Assembly: GCF_001593955.1 (NCBI RefSeq)
Contig: NZ_LTAZ01000016.1
Location: forward strand, 1 to 64,000
Reading direction: 5' to 3'
Origin: Halalkalicoccus paucihalophilus
GTDB lineage: Archaea; Halobacteriota; Halobacteria; Halobacteriales; Halalkalicoccaceae
Length of the DNA: 64,000 nt
A program made the translations under genes and the position numbers. Each line of letters opens with the position of its first letter. Position 1 is the first letter of the stretch. Positions 37,556 through 46,907 of the stretch are shown here, in pieces. The notes beneath the pieces are model-generated. The model was not told the DNA's origin. It searched no databases and worked only from the letters and a program-made list of their open reading frames with translations.

Positions 37556-38089
37556 ATGTACGTCACCGACAACGCAGAAATCGTCATCACTGCCACTCCG
37601 GAGGAGATTTGGGAGTACGTAACGGACCCCGTCCACTGGACGGCATCGAACCCCGAGGAACACTACGGACTCGAGTATGACACACCCGATAATCGCCCAC
37701 AAGAGGGTGCGACGTTCCACCAGGCCGAAGAGGTCGCTGGGATGTACGCCGACTTGCACGGCCGATTCCAGTACATCGATCATCCACACGTGGCGGTCTG
37801 GACTGGGACAGCGTACTATCCGGCTCTTCGTGGACTTGTCACCGTTCGAATCCCCGAGGGCGGTACGATACGGCTCGAAGAGGCAGACGACGGCACTCGG
37901 ATGTCACACGCCGTCTGGATGGACTTCCCGAACAACCGTCGGGGCCGGCTGCTAAAGCGGCTCTTCACCACCATTCTTGACGGGAAGGCAAAGCTCTACG
38001 ACCACACCAACAAGGAGCTTGTCTTCTTCAAGGAACGCATCGAGTCGACAGCACATGAGCCGCCCAAACCGACGGACGAGAGTCCGTAG
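37556..38089 (+). CDS. SRPBCC (START-like) domain protein
   Basis: A 177-residue protein from MYVTDNAEIVITATPEEIWE, the classic first strand and helix of a START/SRPBCC ligand-binding fold, ending in the long C-terminal helix (RRGRLLKRLFTTILDGKAKL). These proteins hold hydrophobic ligands in a deep cavity. The ligand is unknown. It sits between a small membrane protein and a universal stress protein, all on the plus strand with short gaps. Confidence 0.85.
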   Translation: MYVTDNAEIVITATPEEIWEYVTDPVHWTASNPEEHYGLEYDTPDNRPQEGATFHQAEEVAGMYADLHGRFQYIDHPHVAVWTGTAYYPALRGLVTVRIPEGGTIRLEEADDGTRMSHAVWMDFPNNRRGRLLKRLFTTILDGKAKLYDHTNKELVFFKERIESTAHEPPKPTDESP

Positions 38090-38113
38090 CAAAATCAACG
38101 CACTCATCCAACC

Positions 38114-39019
38114 ATGTACACCGACATCCTCATCCCGACTGATGGAAGCGATAACGTCGAGCCCGCAATCCAATACGGACTTGATCTCGCTCGCCGATAC
38201 GACGCAACCGTCCACGCCCTCCACGTCGTGGACAGTTCGCCGATCGAACGAAAGCTGGAACTGACCGCGCTGGAAACCGACCTAGAAACACTCCCAGACA
38301 CATGGTATGAGGCTGGCAATGTCGCCACCCAGCAGATCGCAACTCGAGCCGCAGAACATGGCCTCGACGCGGTAACTGAGGTTCGCCGTGGCATTCCAGC
38401 GCGTGAAATTCGTTCCTACATCACCGATACCGGGATCGACCTCGTCTGTATGGGAACCCGAGGACACACCGGTCTCGACCGGGTCCTGCTCGGCAGTGTA
38501 ACGACCCGAATCATCCGTACCGTCGATATCCCCGTGCTCAGTGTCAAACCAAAGCTGACGGAGGCGCTATCAGAATCCGTGAAGCGGGGAGGCTTTGAGA
38601 ATATCCTCATCCCGACTGACGGGAGTAAGCCCGCACGAGAGGCAGTCACTCACGCTCTGGATTTGGCTCGGACGTACGATGCGACACTTCATGCCCTCTA
38701 CGTAGTGGATAGAGGTGCCTACGCGTCTCGCCCGGGATGGACGTGGGACGAACTGCAGCAAGTACTGGAGCAAAACGGGGAGACTATCGTCGAAGACGTC
38801 CAGTCCCGGGCAGCTGCCGACGGTGTTTCAGTCGCTGCTGAGATCACCTACGGCGTTCCTCATCAGGCAATAGGGGAATACTGCGATCAACACGGGATCG
38901 ACCTCGTCGTGATGGGAACACACGGACGGTCCGGCCTTTCACGACGGCTCATCGGGAGTGTGACCGAACGGGTTCTCCGGAAGTCGGCTGAGCCAGTTTT
39001 GACCATTCGAGGAGTATAG
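38114..39019 (+). CDS. tandem universal stress protein (UspA x2)
   Basis: A 301-residue protein made of two UspA domains: residues 1-145 (MYTDILIPTDGSDNVEPAIQ ... VCMGTRGHTGLDRVLLGSVT) and 158-301 (NILIPTDGSKPAREAVTHAL ... VVMGTHGRSGLSRRLIGSVT). Both keep the G-x2-G-x9-G(S/T) ATP-binding motif. Usp proteins bind ATP and accumulate under stress, with diverse or unknown targets. It is the last gene of a plus-strand group with the START-domain protein. Confidence 0.93.
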   Translation: MYTDILIPTDGSDNVEPAIQYGLDLARRYDATVHALHVVDSSPIERKLELTALETDLETLPDTWYEAGNVATQQIATRAAEHGLDAVTEVRRGIPAREIRSYITDTGIDLVCMGTRGHTGLDRVLLGSVTTRIIRTVDIPVLSVKPKLTEALSESVKRGGFENILIPTDGSKPAREAVTHALDLARTYDATLHALYVVDRGAYASRPGWTWDELQQVLEQNGETIVEDVQSRAAADGVSVAAEITYGVPHQAIGEYCDQHGIDLVVMGTHGRSGLSRRLIGSVTERVLRKSAEPVLTIRGV

Positions 39020-39031
39020 ACGCGGCCTGAG

Positions 39032-39769
39032 CTACCGACGGAGCGAGATGAGAAGGACCACGAATCCGAGACCGATGGCGACCGATTCAATGATGTGGAC
39101 AAGAGTGAGATCAAGCCCCCCGAACTCAAACAGTACTCCTTCGATGAACACACCGAGAGTGATGATTCCAAAGCCAATTGCAGCGTTTCGCATATAGTAT
39201 GTACCCGTTCGTCGATACGCCTCGAAACTGTAGTACGTGATTAGAATACCGAGTGCGAGGACGGTGACGGCGGTGACGACGAAGTATATCGACGGCGTGA
39301 TGAACCACACCGAGTAGTCACCGAGCAGTCCGATATCTTCGAGGGCGCGCATCGCTCCGCCGGCGACGATGATTGGCGCGAAACCGTACGCGAGTCGAGC
39401 ATCAAACGAAACGTCTAATGCGTCGAGATACGCCCGGAGGCCTGGGAGGCTGTACACGACGACCGCCAGGTACGTCATCGTGTTCACCGCGTTGTACCCG
39501 CGGACGGCCCTTATTCCCTCGTGTGTGACTGGCTGGCCAGCAGCGTCGGCGACGACTGGTCCCCAGAGGTACTGCCAGACGAATCGGTCGTAGACGAGCG
39601 ACGGGAACGCGAGAAGTGCTACACCGACGAGGACGACCTGGGCAAGCAGATACAGCGCCCACCATTCTCGGATTCCGGTGTCGGGGAGAGCGGTTTCGAC
39701 GCGCCGCGTGACTGTACTCACGACTCGCTCACCTCGACTCGCCACGTGATACTTTTCGAGCGCTCCCAC
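39032..39769 (-). CDS. membrane protein, apparent DUF63-DUF7521 chimera
   Basis: A 245-residue protein of about seven membrane helices. The first roughly 165 residues (IREWWALYLLAQVVLVGVAL ... RAVRGYNAVNTMTYLAVVVY, FAPIIVAGGAMRALEDIGLL) match the N-terminal half of DUF63 proteins. The last roughly 80 (LALGILITYYSFEAYRRTGT ... IIESVAIGLGFVVLLISLRR) match the small DUF7521 family normally found beside HTH genes. No stop or frameshift separates them. I infer an in-frame fusion after a deletion; whether it is functional is unknown. Confidence 0.7.
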   Translation of the reverse strand: MGALEKYHVASRGERVVSTVTRRVETALPDTGIREWWALYLLAQVVLVGVALLAFPSLVYDRFVWQYLWGPVVADAAGQPVTHEGIRAVRGYNAVNTMTYLAVVVYSLPGLRAYLDALDVSFDARLAYGFAPIIVAGGAMRALEDIGLLGDYSVWFITPSIYFVVTAVTVLALGILITYYSFEAYRRTGTYYMRNAAIGFGIITLGVFIEGVLFEFGGLDLTLVHIIESVAIGLGFVVLLISLRR

Positions 39770-39918
39770 TGTTCGAGTGATACGTCGGAGAGGTCGTCCT
39801 GGAGCTGGCTCAGATACTGTGCGACGGCTTTCGGCGACCCGTCGAGATCGCTGGCAATCTCACGAGCGTGAAGGTACGTTGGCTCGGTGCCAGCTCTATT
39901 GACGAGGTACGCGCGCAC
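39718..39918 (-). CDS. DUF7123-like small HTH protein
   Basis: A 66-residue protein (MRAYLVNRAGTEPTYLHARE, then SDLDGSPKAVAQYLSQLQDD and KSITWRVE). It resembles the small haloarchaeal winged-helix proteins of the DUF7123 type, in which SPKAVAQYLSQL would be the recognition helix. Its end overlaps the start of the chimeric membrane protein by 52 bases, suggesting co-transcription. Confidence 0.7.
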   Translation of the reverse strand: MRAYLVNRAGTEPTYLHAREIASDLDGSPKAVAQYLSQLQDDLSDVSLEQWERSKSITWRVEVSES

Positions 39919-39963
39919 CGTGCGGCGGGATACGTTAGACAGGATGAATCAGAAGGTGTGTAG

Positions 39964-42567
39964 TCAGCGAAGCTTCCCCAGCAGTTCGTAGTCGTGATCG
40001 GGGGTATACCGACGGAACAACAGACTGTTCGACAGCACTGACACCGACGAGAACGCCATCGCGCCGGCAGCGAGCACGGGCTGGAGCAGGCCCAGCGACG
40101 CGAGCGGGATCATCGCCGTGTTATAGCCCAACGCCCACACGAGGTTCTGCTTGATCTTTGCGAGCGTCGCGTCCGAGATGCGAATCGCCTTCACCACGTC
40201 GAGCGGATCGTCGCGCATCAGCGTCACGTCGGCTGCTTCAATTGCGACGTCAGTGCCCGAGCCGATGGCGGTTCCGACGTACGCGACGGCGAGGGCGGGC
40301 GCGTCGTTGACGCCGTCACCCACCATCATCGCCTTACGCCCCCCGTCTTGAATGGCCTCGACGGCGTCGGACTTGTCCTCGGGGAGGACCTCCGCGTGGA
40401 CGTTCTCGGGGTCGATCCCGACCTGCTCGGCGACCGCGCGGGCCGTCCGCTCGTTGTCGCCCGTGATCATCATCACGTCGACGCCGCGTTCCTGCAGTTG
40501 GCTCACAGCGTCCTTCGCACCCTCTTTTATCGTGTCGGCATCAGCGACCACTCCAACCAGTTCGTCCTCGTAGGCGACGAGCATGGCTGTCTTTCCCTCG
40601 TTCTCGAGGCGCTCCATCGTTTCCTGAGCGGGCGAGGGGTCGATTCCGTTGTCACGGAGGAGCTTCCGATTGCCGACCAGCACCTCGTCGTCACCGACAG
40701 TCGCTTCGATACCGTGTCCGGGGACGTTCTCGAAGTTGTTCAGGTCGGTTACATCGATCCCGCGCTCTCTGGCTCCGTTGACGATAGCACGGGCGAGCGG
40801 GTGTTCGCTCCCGCTCTCGGCGGTGGCCGCGAGTCGAAGCACGTCATCCTTGCTGAGGCGCTCCTGTGCAGTTAGCTGGCCCCCATCGGTAGCGGGATCC
40901 CCGCCGTCCGCGACGGGCTGGCCGTCGCCATTGAAGACGACCACGTCGGTCAGTTCCATTTCGCCTTTCGTGAGCGTCCCTGTCTTGTCGAAGACAACGG
41001 TGTCGACGTCTTTCGCGCGCTCAAGGACGTCGCCGCCCTTGAACAGGACGCCGTTCTGTGCACCAAGGGTCGTCCCGACCATCGTCGCAGCGGGCGTCGC
41101 CAGGCCCAGTGCACAGGGGCAAGCGATCAGCACCGACGAGGCGAAGACAATGATGGAAAACTCGAAGACCGAGACCCCGCCGGCGGCGACGGGACCGCCC
41201 GCGACGAGGCTCCAAAACGGAAGCGCGTCGACGAGACCAGCGAGGACCTCGGGGAACAGGTACCAGACGACGCCCCAGAGGACGGCATTCGCAATGACCG
41301 CGGGCACGAAGTACGCCGAGATGCGGTCGGCGAGGTTCTGGATGTCCGGCTGGCGCGACTGCGCTTCCTTGACCGTCTGAACGATCTGCTGGAGTGCCGT
41401 GTCCTTCCCGACCTTCGTCGCTTCGATGACGAGGACGCCGTTCTCGTTGATCGTGGAACCGACGACTTCGTCGCCCTCGCTCTTCTCGACGGGGACAGAC
41501 TCGCCGGTGACCATCGACTCGTCGACCGCGGACTGGCCATCGACGACGACGCCGTCAGTGGGGATCTGCTCGCCCGGGCGGACCTTCATCCGGTCGCCAA
41601 CCTCGACGTTCTCGAGCGGAACTTCCGTTTCGCTTCCACCGTCGTCAATGACGGTAGCGGTGTCTGCCTCCATCTCCAGCAGCGTCCGGAGCGCCTCGCC
41701 GGCCTGGCCCTTCGAGCGGGCCTCGAGGTAGTTGCCGAGCGTGATGAACACGAGGATGAACGCCGCCGTGTCGAAGTACAGCCCGCCAGCGATCATCCCG
41801 AGCAAGACCGCCACGGAGTAGACGTACGCGGTGGTCGAGCCCAGCGCGATCAGCACGTCCATGTTGGCACGGCCGTTCTTGACGAGCGCCTTGTAGGAGT
41901 TCTTGTAGAACGGCCAGCCGAGCACCAGCTGGACGGGTGTCGCCAGCGTGAACGCGATCCATCCAGACGGAAGGCCGAAGAGCTCGTCTCCAATGAGCCC
42001 GAGCGCCAGCAGGTGATCGGCCATGAACACCAGCAGGGGCAGGGACAGTACGGCGCCGAACAGCGTCAGGCGCAACTGTCGTCTGATCTCGTCTTGCCGG
42101 GCGGCCTCCCGGGCATCTCCTTCCGACCCGTCCTCGGTTTCAGCGTCCTCGCGAACGGGCGAGTAGCCAGCATCCTCGATAGCGTCGTAGAAGTCCGCGA
42201 GGCTCACCTCGGCCGGGTTGTACGTGACCTGTGCCTCGTCGGTCGCGAAGTTCACGTCGGCGCTGACGACGCCCGGCGTCCGCTCGAGCGCGTCCTGTAC
42301 TGTCTCCGAGCAGTTCGCACACGACATGTCCGTGATGCCGATGCTCACCGAGTCCGTGACCGGCGAGTAGCCGGCCTCCTCGATGGCATCGAAGACTCGA
42401 CCGAGTGAGATCTCGTCCGGGTCGTATTCGACGCTTCCCTCGTCGGTCGCGAAATTGATGTTCGCGTTCGAGACGCCATCTAGGGACGTGACGGCGTCGG
42501 CGATGGTCTGCGAACAGTTCGCGCAGCTCATCCCCTGGATGTTGATTTGGCTTCGGCGCTGACTCAT
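39964..42567 (-). CDS. copA: Cu(I)-exporting P1B-type ATPase CopA
   Basis: An 867-residue heavy-metal ATPase with two N-terminal HMA domains (GMSCANCSQ and DMSCANCSE, each with the CxxC copper site) and eight membrane helices. The actuator loop carries [10 protein letters not shown], and the transport motif is [10 protein letters not shown] in helix 6. The phosphorylated Asp is in [10 protein letters not shown], the nucleotide-binding His-Pro is in [10 protein letters not shown], and the hinge is [14 protein letters not shown] with two HMA domains indicates Cu(I) export. Length and motifs are intact. The regulator at 42673 is immediately upstream on the same strand, and CopZ is divergent. Confidence 0.96.
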   Translation of the reverse strand: MSQRRSQINIQGMSCANCSQTIADAVTSLDGVSNANINFATDEGSVEYDPDEISLGRVFDAIEEAGYSPVTDSVSIGITDMSCANCSETVQDALERTPGVVSADVNFATDEAQVTYNPAEVSLADFYDAIEDAGYSPVREDAETEDGSEGDAREAARQDEIRRQLRLTLFGAVLSLPLLVFMADHLLALGLIGDELFGLPSGWIAFTLATPVQLVLGWPFYKNSYKALVKNGRANMDVLIALGSTTAYVYSVAVLLGMIAGGLYFDTAAFILVFITLGNYLEARSKGQAGEALRTLLEMEADTATVIDDGGSETEVPLENVEVGDRMKVRPGEQIPTDGVVVDGQSAVDESMVTGESVPVEKSEGDEVVGSTINENGVLVIEATKVGKDTALQQIVQTVKEAQSRQPDIQNLADRISAYFVPAVIANAVLWGVVWYLFPEVLAGLVDALPFWSLVAGGPVAAGGVSVFEFSIIVFASSVLIACPCALGLATPAATMVGTTLGAQNGVLFKGGDVLERAKDVDTVVFDKTGTLTKGEMELTDVVVFNGDGQPVADGGDPATDGGQLTAQERLSKDDVLRLAATAESGSEHPLARAIVNGARERGIDVTDLNNFENVPGHGIEATVGDDEVLVGNRKLLRDNGIDPSPAQETMERLENEGKTAMLVAYEDELVGVVADADTIKEGAKDAVSQLQERGVDVMMITGDNERTARAVAEQVGIDPENVHAEVLPEDKSDAVEAIQDGGRKAMMVGDGVNDAPALAVAYVGTAIGSGTDVAIEAADVTLMRDDPLDVVKAIRISDATLAKIKQNLVWALGYNTAMIPLASLGLLQPVLAAGAMAFSSVSVLSNSLLFRRYTPDHDYELLGKLR

Positions 42568-42672
42568 TACATACTCATACGGCCCCCTTGTTCAATCGGT
42601 TTGCCCTTTCATATGCTCAGGAAATAGGTATGTGAAATTTCGAATACAAACCAGAATAGCAGACTTCCTTCA

Positions 42673-43272
42673 TCAACCAGCTCCTTGCTGAAGCTGCTCG
42701 TATTTCTCCTCGAATCGGGATTCACACGATGGACAACAGAATTGATACAACTCCCCGTCGATACGAGCAGCTGTCCCCTCGGTATCGACCGTATTCCCGC
42801 ATTGGGCACAGGTGAGTGCGAACTCCGTCCCGCCGAGATCGGGCGACCAATCAGCGCCTGCTAGAAGCGTCACTCCGAAATCTGCGATCGCTCCGTCTTC
42901 GAGCGTGTCGTCGAGCCAGCTCGCAACGTCATTGTCCGGAACGCGCGCATAGACGACCAGATCGGCTTCAGCGGTGGTAAATACGTGTTCGACCGCTCCT
43001 TCGTTGAGCAGGACATCTTTGAGTGATGCGACATCCGGACCGTCAGAGGAGATGTCCAGTGTCAGCAATACAGGAATCCCCTTTCGGAGTTGCGAGTGAT
43101 CGACATCAAGCGTGAACCGGTTGATGATGCCCATCTCCTGCAGTCTCGCCACCCGATCCGAGACGGCCGGTGCCGAGAGACCGACGGCATCAGCGATGTC
43201 ACTATACGGTCGACGGGCGTTCGACATCAGGAGCTGAAGGATTTCGAGATCGGTTTCGTCGAGATCGCGCAT
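42673..43272 (-). CDS. Lrp/AsnC-TRASH metal-responsive regulator (second copy)
   Basis: A 199-residue protein with an N-terminal AsnC HTH (DLDETDLEILQLLMSNARRP, then GLSAPAVSDRVARLQEMGII), a RAM-like middle domain and a C-terminal TRASH domain (LTCAQCGNTVDTEGT ... YQFCCPSCESRFEEKYEQL). Same length and layout as the protein at 32365. Placed directly before copA and divergent from copZ, it is the probable copper sensor for both, as known for VNG1179C of Halobacterium. Confidence 0.92.
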   Translation of the reverse strand: MRDLDETDLEILQLLMSNARRPYSDIADAVGLSAPAVSDRVARLQEMGIINRFTLDVDHSQLRKGIPVLLTLDISSDGPDVASLKDVLLNEGAVEHVFTTAEADLVVYARVPDNDVASWLDDTLEDGAIADFGVTLLAGADWSPDLGGTEFALTCAQCGNTVDTEGTAARIDGELYQFCCPSCESRFEEKYEQLQQGAG

Positions 43273-43325
43273 GGTGAGCCAACGGCTACGACTGACTAAA
43301 ACATCTCGGTGCCATCTGCTTGGTT

Positions 43326-43338
43326 TCCAAACTTTGGA
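43326..43338. promoter_or_regulatory. candidate operator TCCAAA-C-TTTGGA
   Basis: A perfect 6-bp inverted repeat with a one-base centre in the 130-base divergent region between the Lrp-TRASH regulator and copZ. It is a good candidate for the copper-regulator binding site. No identical site was noticed before the other Lrp-TRASH gene, where a different dyad occurs. Confidence 0.4.
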
Positions 43339-43403
43339 TTTGCTAGTACCTGCTAGGTCGAAGGGAAAATCCGCATAAGAGGGGAGTACGTAGGTATTCG
43401 TGT

Positions 43404-43601
43404 ATGTCGACGACCATCACCGTCGAGGGAATGAGTTGCGGCCACTGCGAACAGACAGTCGAAGAAGCGATTCGAGAAGTGAGCGGCGTGACTGACGCGA
43501 CCGCCGATCGAGAAGCCGAACAGGCAAGCGTCGATGGAGATGCCGACGCCACGGCACTCGTCCAGGCCGTCGAAGACGCTGGATACACCGCCCACGCCTG
43601 A
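43404..43601 (+). CDS. copZ: HMA-domain copper chaperone CopZ
   Basis: A 65-residue single HMA domain, MSTTITVEGMSCGHCEQTVE, with the Cu(I)-binding CGHC pair, and the beta-alpha-beta ending VEDAGYTAHA. It is cytosolic and delivers Cu(I) to CopA-type ATPases. It is divergently transcribed from the Lrp-TRASH regulator, so copper induction is likely. Confidence 0.95.
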   Translation: MSTTITVEGMSCGHCEQTVEEAIREVSGVTDATADREAEQASVDGDADATALVQAVEDAGYTAHA

Positions 43602-43724
43602 GACACGCTGGAACACACGCCGACGAACGCCCCGCCGTTCTCGTTCGATTCCGACCCTCTTAGTGGCACCGCGCAGTGTCATTGTATAGACAATATAATG
43701 AGGGACGGCACCAAAACCCACATC

Positions 43725-45410
43725 ATGAGCAACCATCCAGACCACGAGCGTATCCGGGACTCTTCGTCGGAAACTCATTCCGTGGGACCCGTCTACTGCT
43801 GCCGTATTTGCCAGCTAGAAGCAGATGGAGGAAGGCGGCCGACAGATCCCCCATTCGCCACGGAATCTTCCCACTCCTCTGAGCACACGAACCACGATCG
43901 GACGGACAAGACCACCACGGAACCCAAAAGTACCGACGAACACACACCACGATCACGAAGCCGAGTCCGGACACAACCACACCCATACTGGAGGGGACGA
44001 ACACGATTACGACGCACACGACCACGGCACGGACGTCCACGAGGGAGGGCACGAAGATCACGGAGCCCACACGGACCACACAGGCCACGAAGGAATGTTC
44101 CGCCGGCGGTTCTGGGTATCGCTTGTTCTCTCGATCCCGGTTATCTTCTTCAGTGAGTTTATCCAGGATGTCTTCGGCTATACCGCGCCGACATTCCCAG
44201 GTAGTGTCTGGATCACGCCCGTCCTCTCGGTGATCATCTTCGCGTACGGTGGGGTGCCGTTCCTCTCGATGGCCCGAACAGAACTCGAGAACCGTGAGCC
44301 GGGGATGATGATGCTCATCTCGCTGGCCATCACCGTCGCGTTCGTCTACTCCATCGCGAGCCTGTTCCTTGAGGGTACGACGCCGTTTTTCTGGGAACTC
44401 GTCACGTTGATCGACATCATGCTGCTGGGCCACTGGATGGAGATGCGGTCGGTCCAGCAGGCCTCCGGTGCACTTGACGAGCTGGCGAAACTCATGCCCG
44501 ATACCGCCGAGCGCGTCACTGAGAGCGGTGACACAGAGGAGGTTCCCGTTTCCGACCTGTCCGAGGGCGACGTTATCCTCGTCCGTCCAGGAGCCTCCGT
44601 TCCCGCGGACGGCGAGGTCGTCGAAGGGGAGTCGTCCGTCGACGAGTCGATGATCACCGGCGAGTCCCGTCCAGTCGACAAGGAACCCGGCGTGGAGGTC
44701 GTCGCTGGTACGGTCAACCAGGACGGCAGCCTGCGTGTCCGGGTGACCAAGACCGGGGAGGAGACGGCGCTGGCGGGTATCATGCGCCTCGTCGAGGAAG
44801 CCCAGCAATCAAAACCTCGAACCCAATTGCTGGCCGACCGCGCAGCGGGGTGGCTGTTCTACATCGCTCTTGCCGTTGCAGGCATTACAGCCGTCGTGTG
44901 GGTCGTCGCAGTCGGATTCAATATCGGCGTCCTCGAACGCGTCGTGACCGTCCTGGTCATCGCCTGCCCACACGCGCTCGGCCTAGCCGTCCCACTCGTG
45001 GTCGCGATCAACACCTCCACCGCTGCTCAGAACGGGATGTTGATTCGCGACCGTATCGCCATGGAGGAAGCCCGGAGCCTCGACACGGTGATGTTCGACA
45101 AGACGGGGACACTCACGAAGGGTGAGCAGGGCGTCGTCGACGTCGAGACAACGGGTAGCTGGAACGAGGAACGGGCGTTTTAGGTCGCTGCGGGCGTCAA
45201 GGGCGACTCCGAACATATGATTGCTCGCGCTATCCGTAACGCTGCCGAGGAACGCGGCGTCCGACGAGCGCAGATCTCGAACTTTGAGAACCTTCGCGGG
45301 CTCGGTGTCAGGGCGACCGTCGACGGCGAGACGCTTCACCTCGGTGGACCCAACCTAATCGAGAAACTCGGGATCGAACGATCCGACGAGATCGTCTCGT
45401 TCCCCTGCTC
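43725..45410 (+). pseudogene. broken CopB-type copper ATPase gene
   Basis: The N-terminus (MSNHPDHE... from 43725) is His-rich but shifts frame around 43940. The main body continues as [20 protein letters not shown] and eight-helix ATPase core with [10 protein letters not shown], the CopB-specific [10 protein letters not shown] motif and [14 protein letters not shown] at 45181-45183 interrupts the nucleotide-binding domain, which then resumes (VAAGVKGDSEHMIARAIRNA). Homology ends near 45400, where an integrase fragment begins on the other strand. The gene has a frameshift, a stop codon and a missing 3' end, so it is inactive. A frame over 43825-45183 remains open but lacks half the P domain. 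Confidence 0.85.
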
Positions 45411-45851
45411 AGATTGGAGTGGTGAGAGCAGGTCGTCGGTGTCGTTCACCTGCTGGTAGGTCTCGACGTAGCGGCGAAGGACCGAGCGTCGGGTCGCGAC
45501 CGTCGATTCGGCACGGCCCTGTCGGTCCCGGAGTTCACGCAGGTAGGATTCGAGCGCTTGGCGCGTGGCCTGATCGTCGACGAACGCGAACGGGCTGTTA
45601 TCTTCGTCGTCATTTGGTGGAACCCCAATCTCGGCGTAGAAGTCCCCGGGTGAGCGGTTGAAGTTCCGCGAGAGATGGGCGATGAAGCCTCGATAGTGGT
45701 CGCTCAGCCACGCGTAGGGCGGCGTCTCGTGGTCGGGATCGAGGCCGTCAGCCCGCATTTGCTGGGCGATCTCCTGGAGATAGAAGGCTCCGCAGTCCTC
45801 GAGGTCCATCGTGCTGTATCGTGGTGAGTCAGTCGTAGTGTCGGTGGACAT
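45411..45851 (-). pseudogene. N-terminal fragment of a tyrosine recombinase (integrase)
   Basis: From the ATG at 45849-45851 (MSTDTTTDSPRYSTMDLEDC) the frame encodes the SAM-like core-binding domain of a haloarchaeal phage-type integrase (DDQATRQALESYLRELRDRQ, then VATRRSVLRRYVETYQQVND). It breaks off at the copB junction near 45410, after which the frame reads antisense copB. The catalytic domain with its R-H-R-Y residues is missing. Confidence 0.7.
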
Positions 45852-46242
45852 GGGTGATTGTGGTCGCGACCTGCTGAAGTGTGAAGCGCGTTGTGTTCGG
45901 ACGTCTCAATCAGATGAACGAAGGAGCGTTAGGGAAGGCGACTTGCTGTGTGTACTCCTGATTCTAAGCCAGTTGTTCTCGGTGGATAGAGCGATAATCT
46001 ATGTTCACTCAGATGTTGTGCTGTGGTGTTTTCCCACTCAGAAAACCACAACAACACAGCTTGCCCGCGTTTGATGCCTTGTAGGAATGGATCGTATGAC
46101 GCTATACAATATCCACCCGGCCAGCGATGCCGGGGGCACACATACGTTGATGCTTCGCCGCTACGTTATTTTCTAAACAACGATCGGCCCCAGCCACCAG
46201 ACAGTGAACCACGATCCTGCACGAATCCATCCGATTGTACCC
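45852..46242. other. gene-free divergent region
   Basis: Between the integrase fragment and the YHS-MaoC gene; it would hold the promoter of the latter. TTTTCTAAAC around 46170 is AT-rich. No gene, RNA or repeat recognised. Confidence 0.4.
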
Positions 46243-46881
46243 ATGCCAGTTGATCCCGTATGCGGGATGGAAATCCCGCCGGACGCTGTAGAACCGACCA
46301 CCGAGTACGAGGGAGAGTCATTCTACTTCTGTTCGACGGACTGCCTCGAACTATTCGAAGGCGCCCCCAAGAAGTACGTCGAGACTCCTCATCCACATCT
46401 CGTCGAGGCGAGTGGAGCCGTTCTCCCTCGCCTACCATATGGCCGCGCAAAAGGCGAATTCGATATCGACATCGAAGATTCCACGTCGCTCCAGGAGGGT
46501 GACGGCGTCAGTTTCTCGAAGGTGATCACAGACGACGACGTTCGGAAGTTCGCCGAAGCGACCAGCGACACGAACGACCTCCACCTCAACGACGCGTTCG
46601 CCGAGGAGACGCGGTTCGGCCACCGGATCGTCCACGGGACGCTCCTCTCCGGACTCATCAGCGCCGCCCTCGCGTGTTTCCCCGGGCTAACGATCTACAT
46701 CTCGCAAAATCTCGGGTTCCGACGTCCGGTCGACATCGGCGAGTCGCTGACGGCCCGGTGCAAGATCGTCGACGAACTCGAAGACGAGCGGTATCGACTC
46801 ACGACGCGCATCGAAAACGACGCTGGTGAGATCGTCCTCAATGGAACAGCGACAGTGCTGATCGACCCTCTCCCGGAGTGA
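46243..46881 (+). CDS. YHS-domain / MaoC-like (R)-enoyl-CoA hydratase fusion
   Basis: About 212 residues from [15 protein letters not shown] (a start 13 codons upstream is possible). Residues 1-45 are a YHS metal-binding domain (PVCGME ... [20 protein letters not shown]). After a linker, residues 80-212 form a MaoC/PhaJ hotdog domain with the hydratase motif ([20 protein letters not shown] and [20 protein letters not shown]), including the catalytic Asp and His. PhaJ-type enzymes supply (R)-3-hydroxyacyl-CoA for polyhydroxyalkanoate. The next gene is a PHA synthase. The YHS fusion is unusual and suggests metal-responsive or metal-assisted control. Confidence 0.85.
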   Translation: MPVDPVCGMEIPPDAVEPTTEYEGESFYFCSTDCLELFEGAPKKYVETPHPHLVEASGAVLPRLPYGRAKGEFDIDIEDSTSLQEGDGVSFSKVITDDDVRKFAEATSDTNDLHLNDAFAEETRFGHRIVHGTLLSGLISAALACFPGLTIYISQNLGFRRPVDIGESLTARCKIVDELEDERYRLTTRIENDAGEIVLNGTATVLIDPLPE

Positions 46882-46907
46882 CTCGTCTGTACAGCCAGAT
46901 CAAGACC

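Noticed and set aside
43723..44808. 361-codon minus-strand frame antisense to copB
   Set aside because: Asp/Arg/His-rich shadow frame produced by GC-biased third positions of the real ATPase reading frame; no family features.
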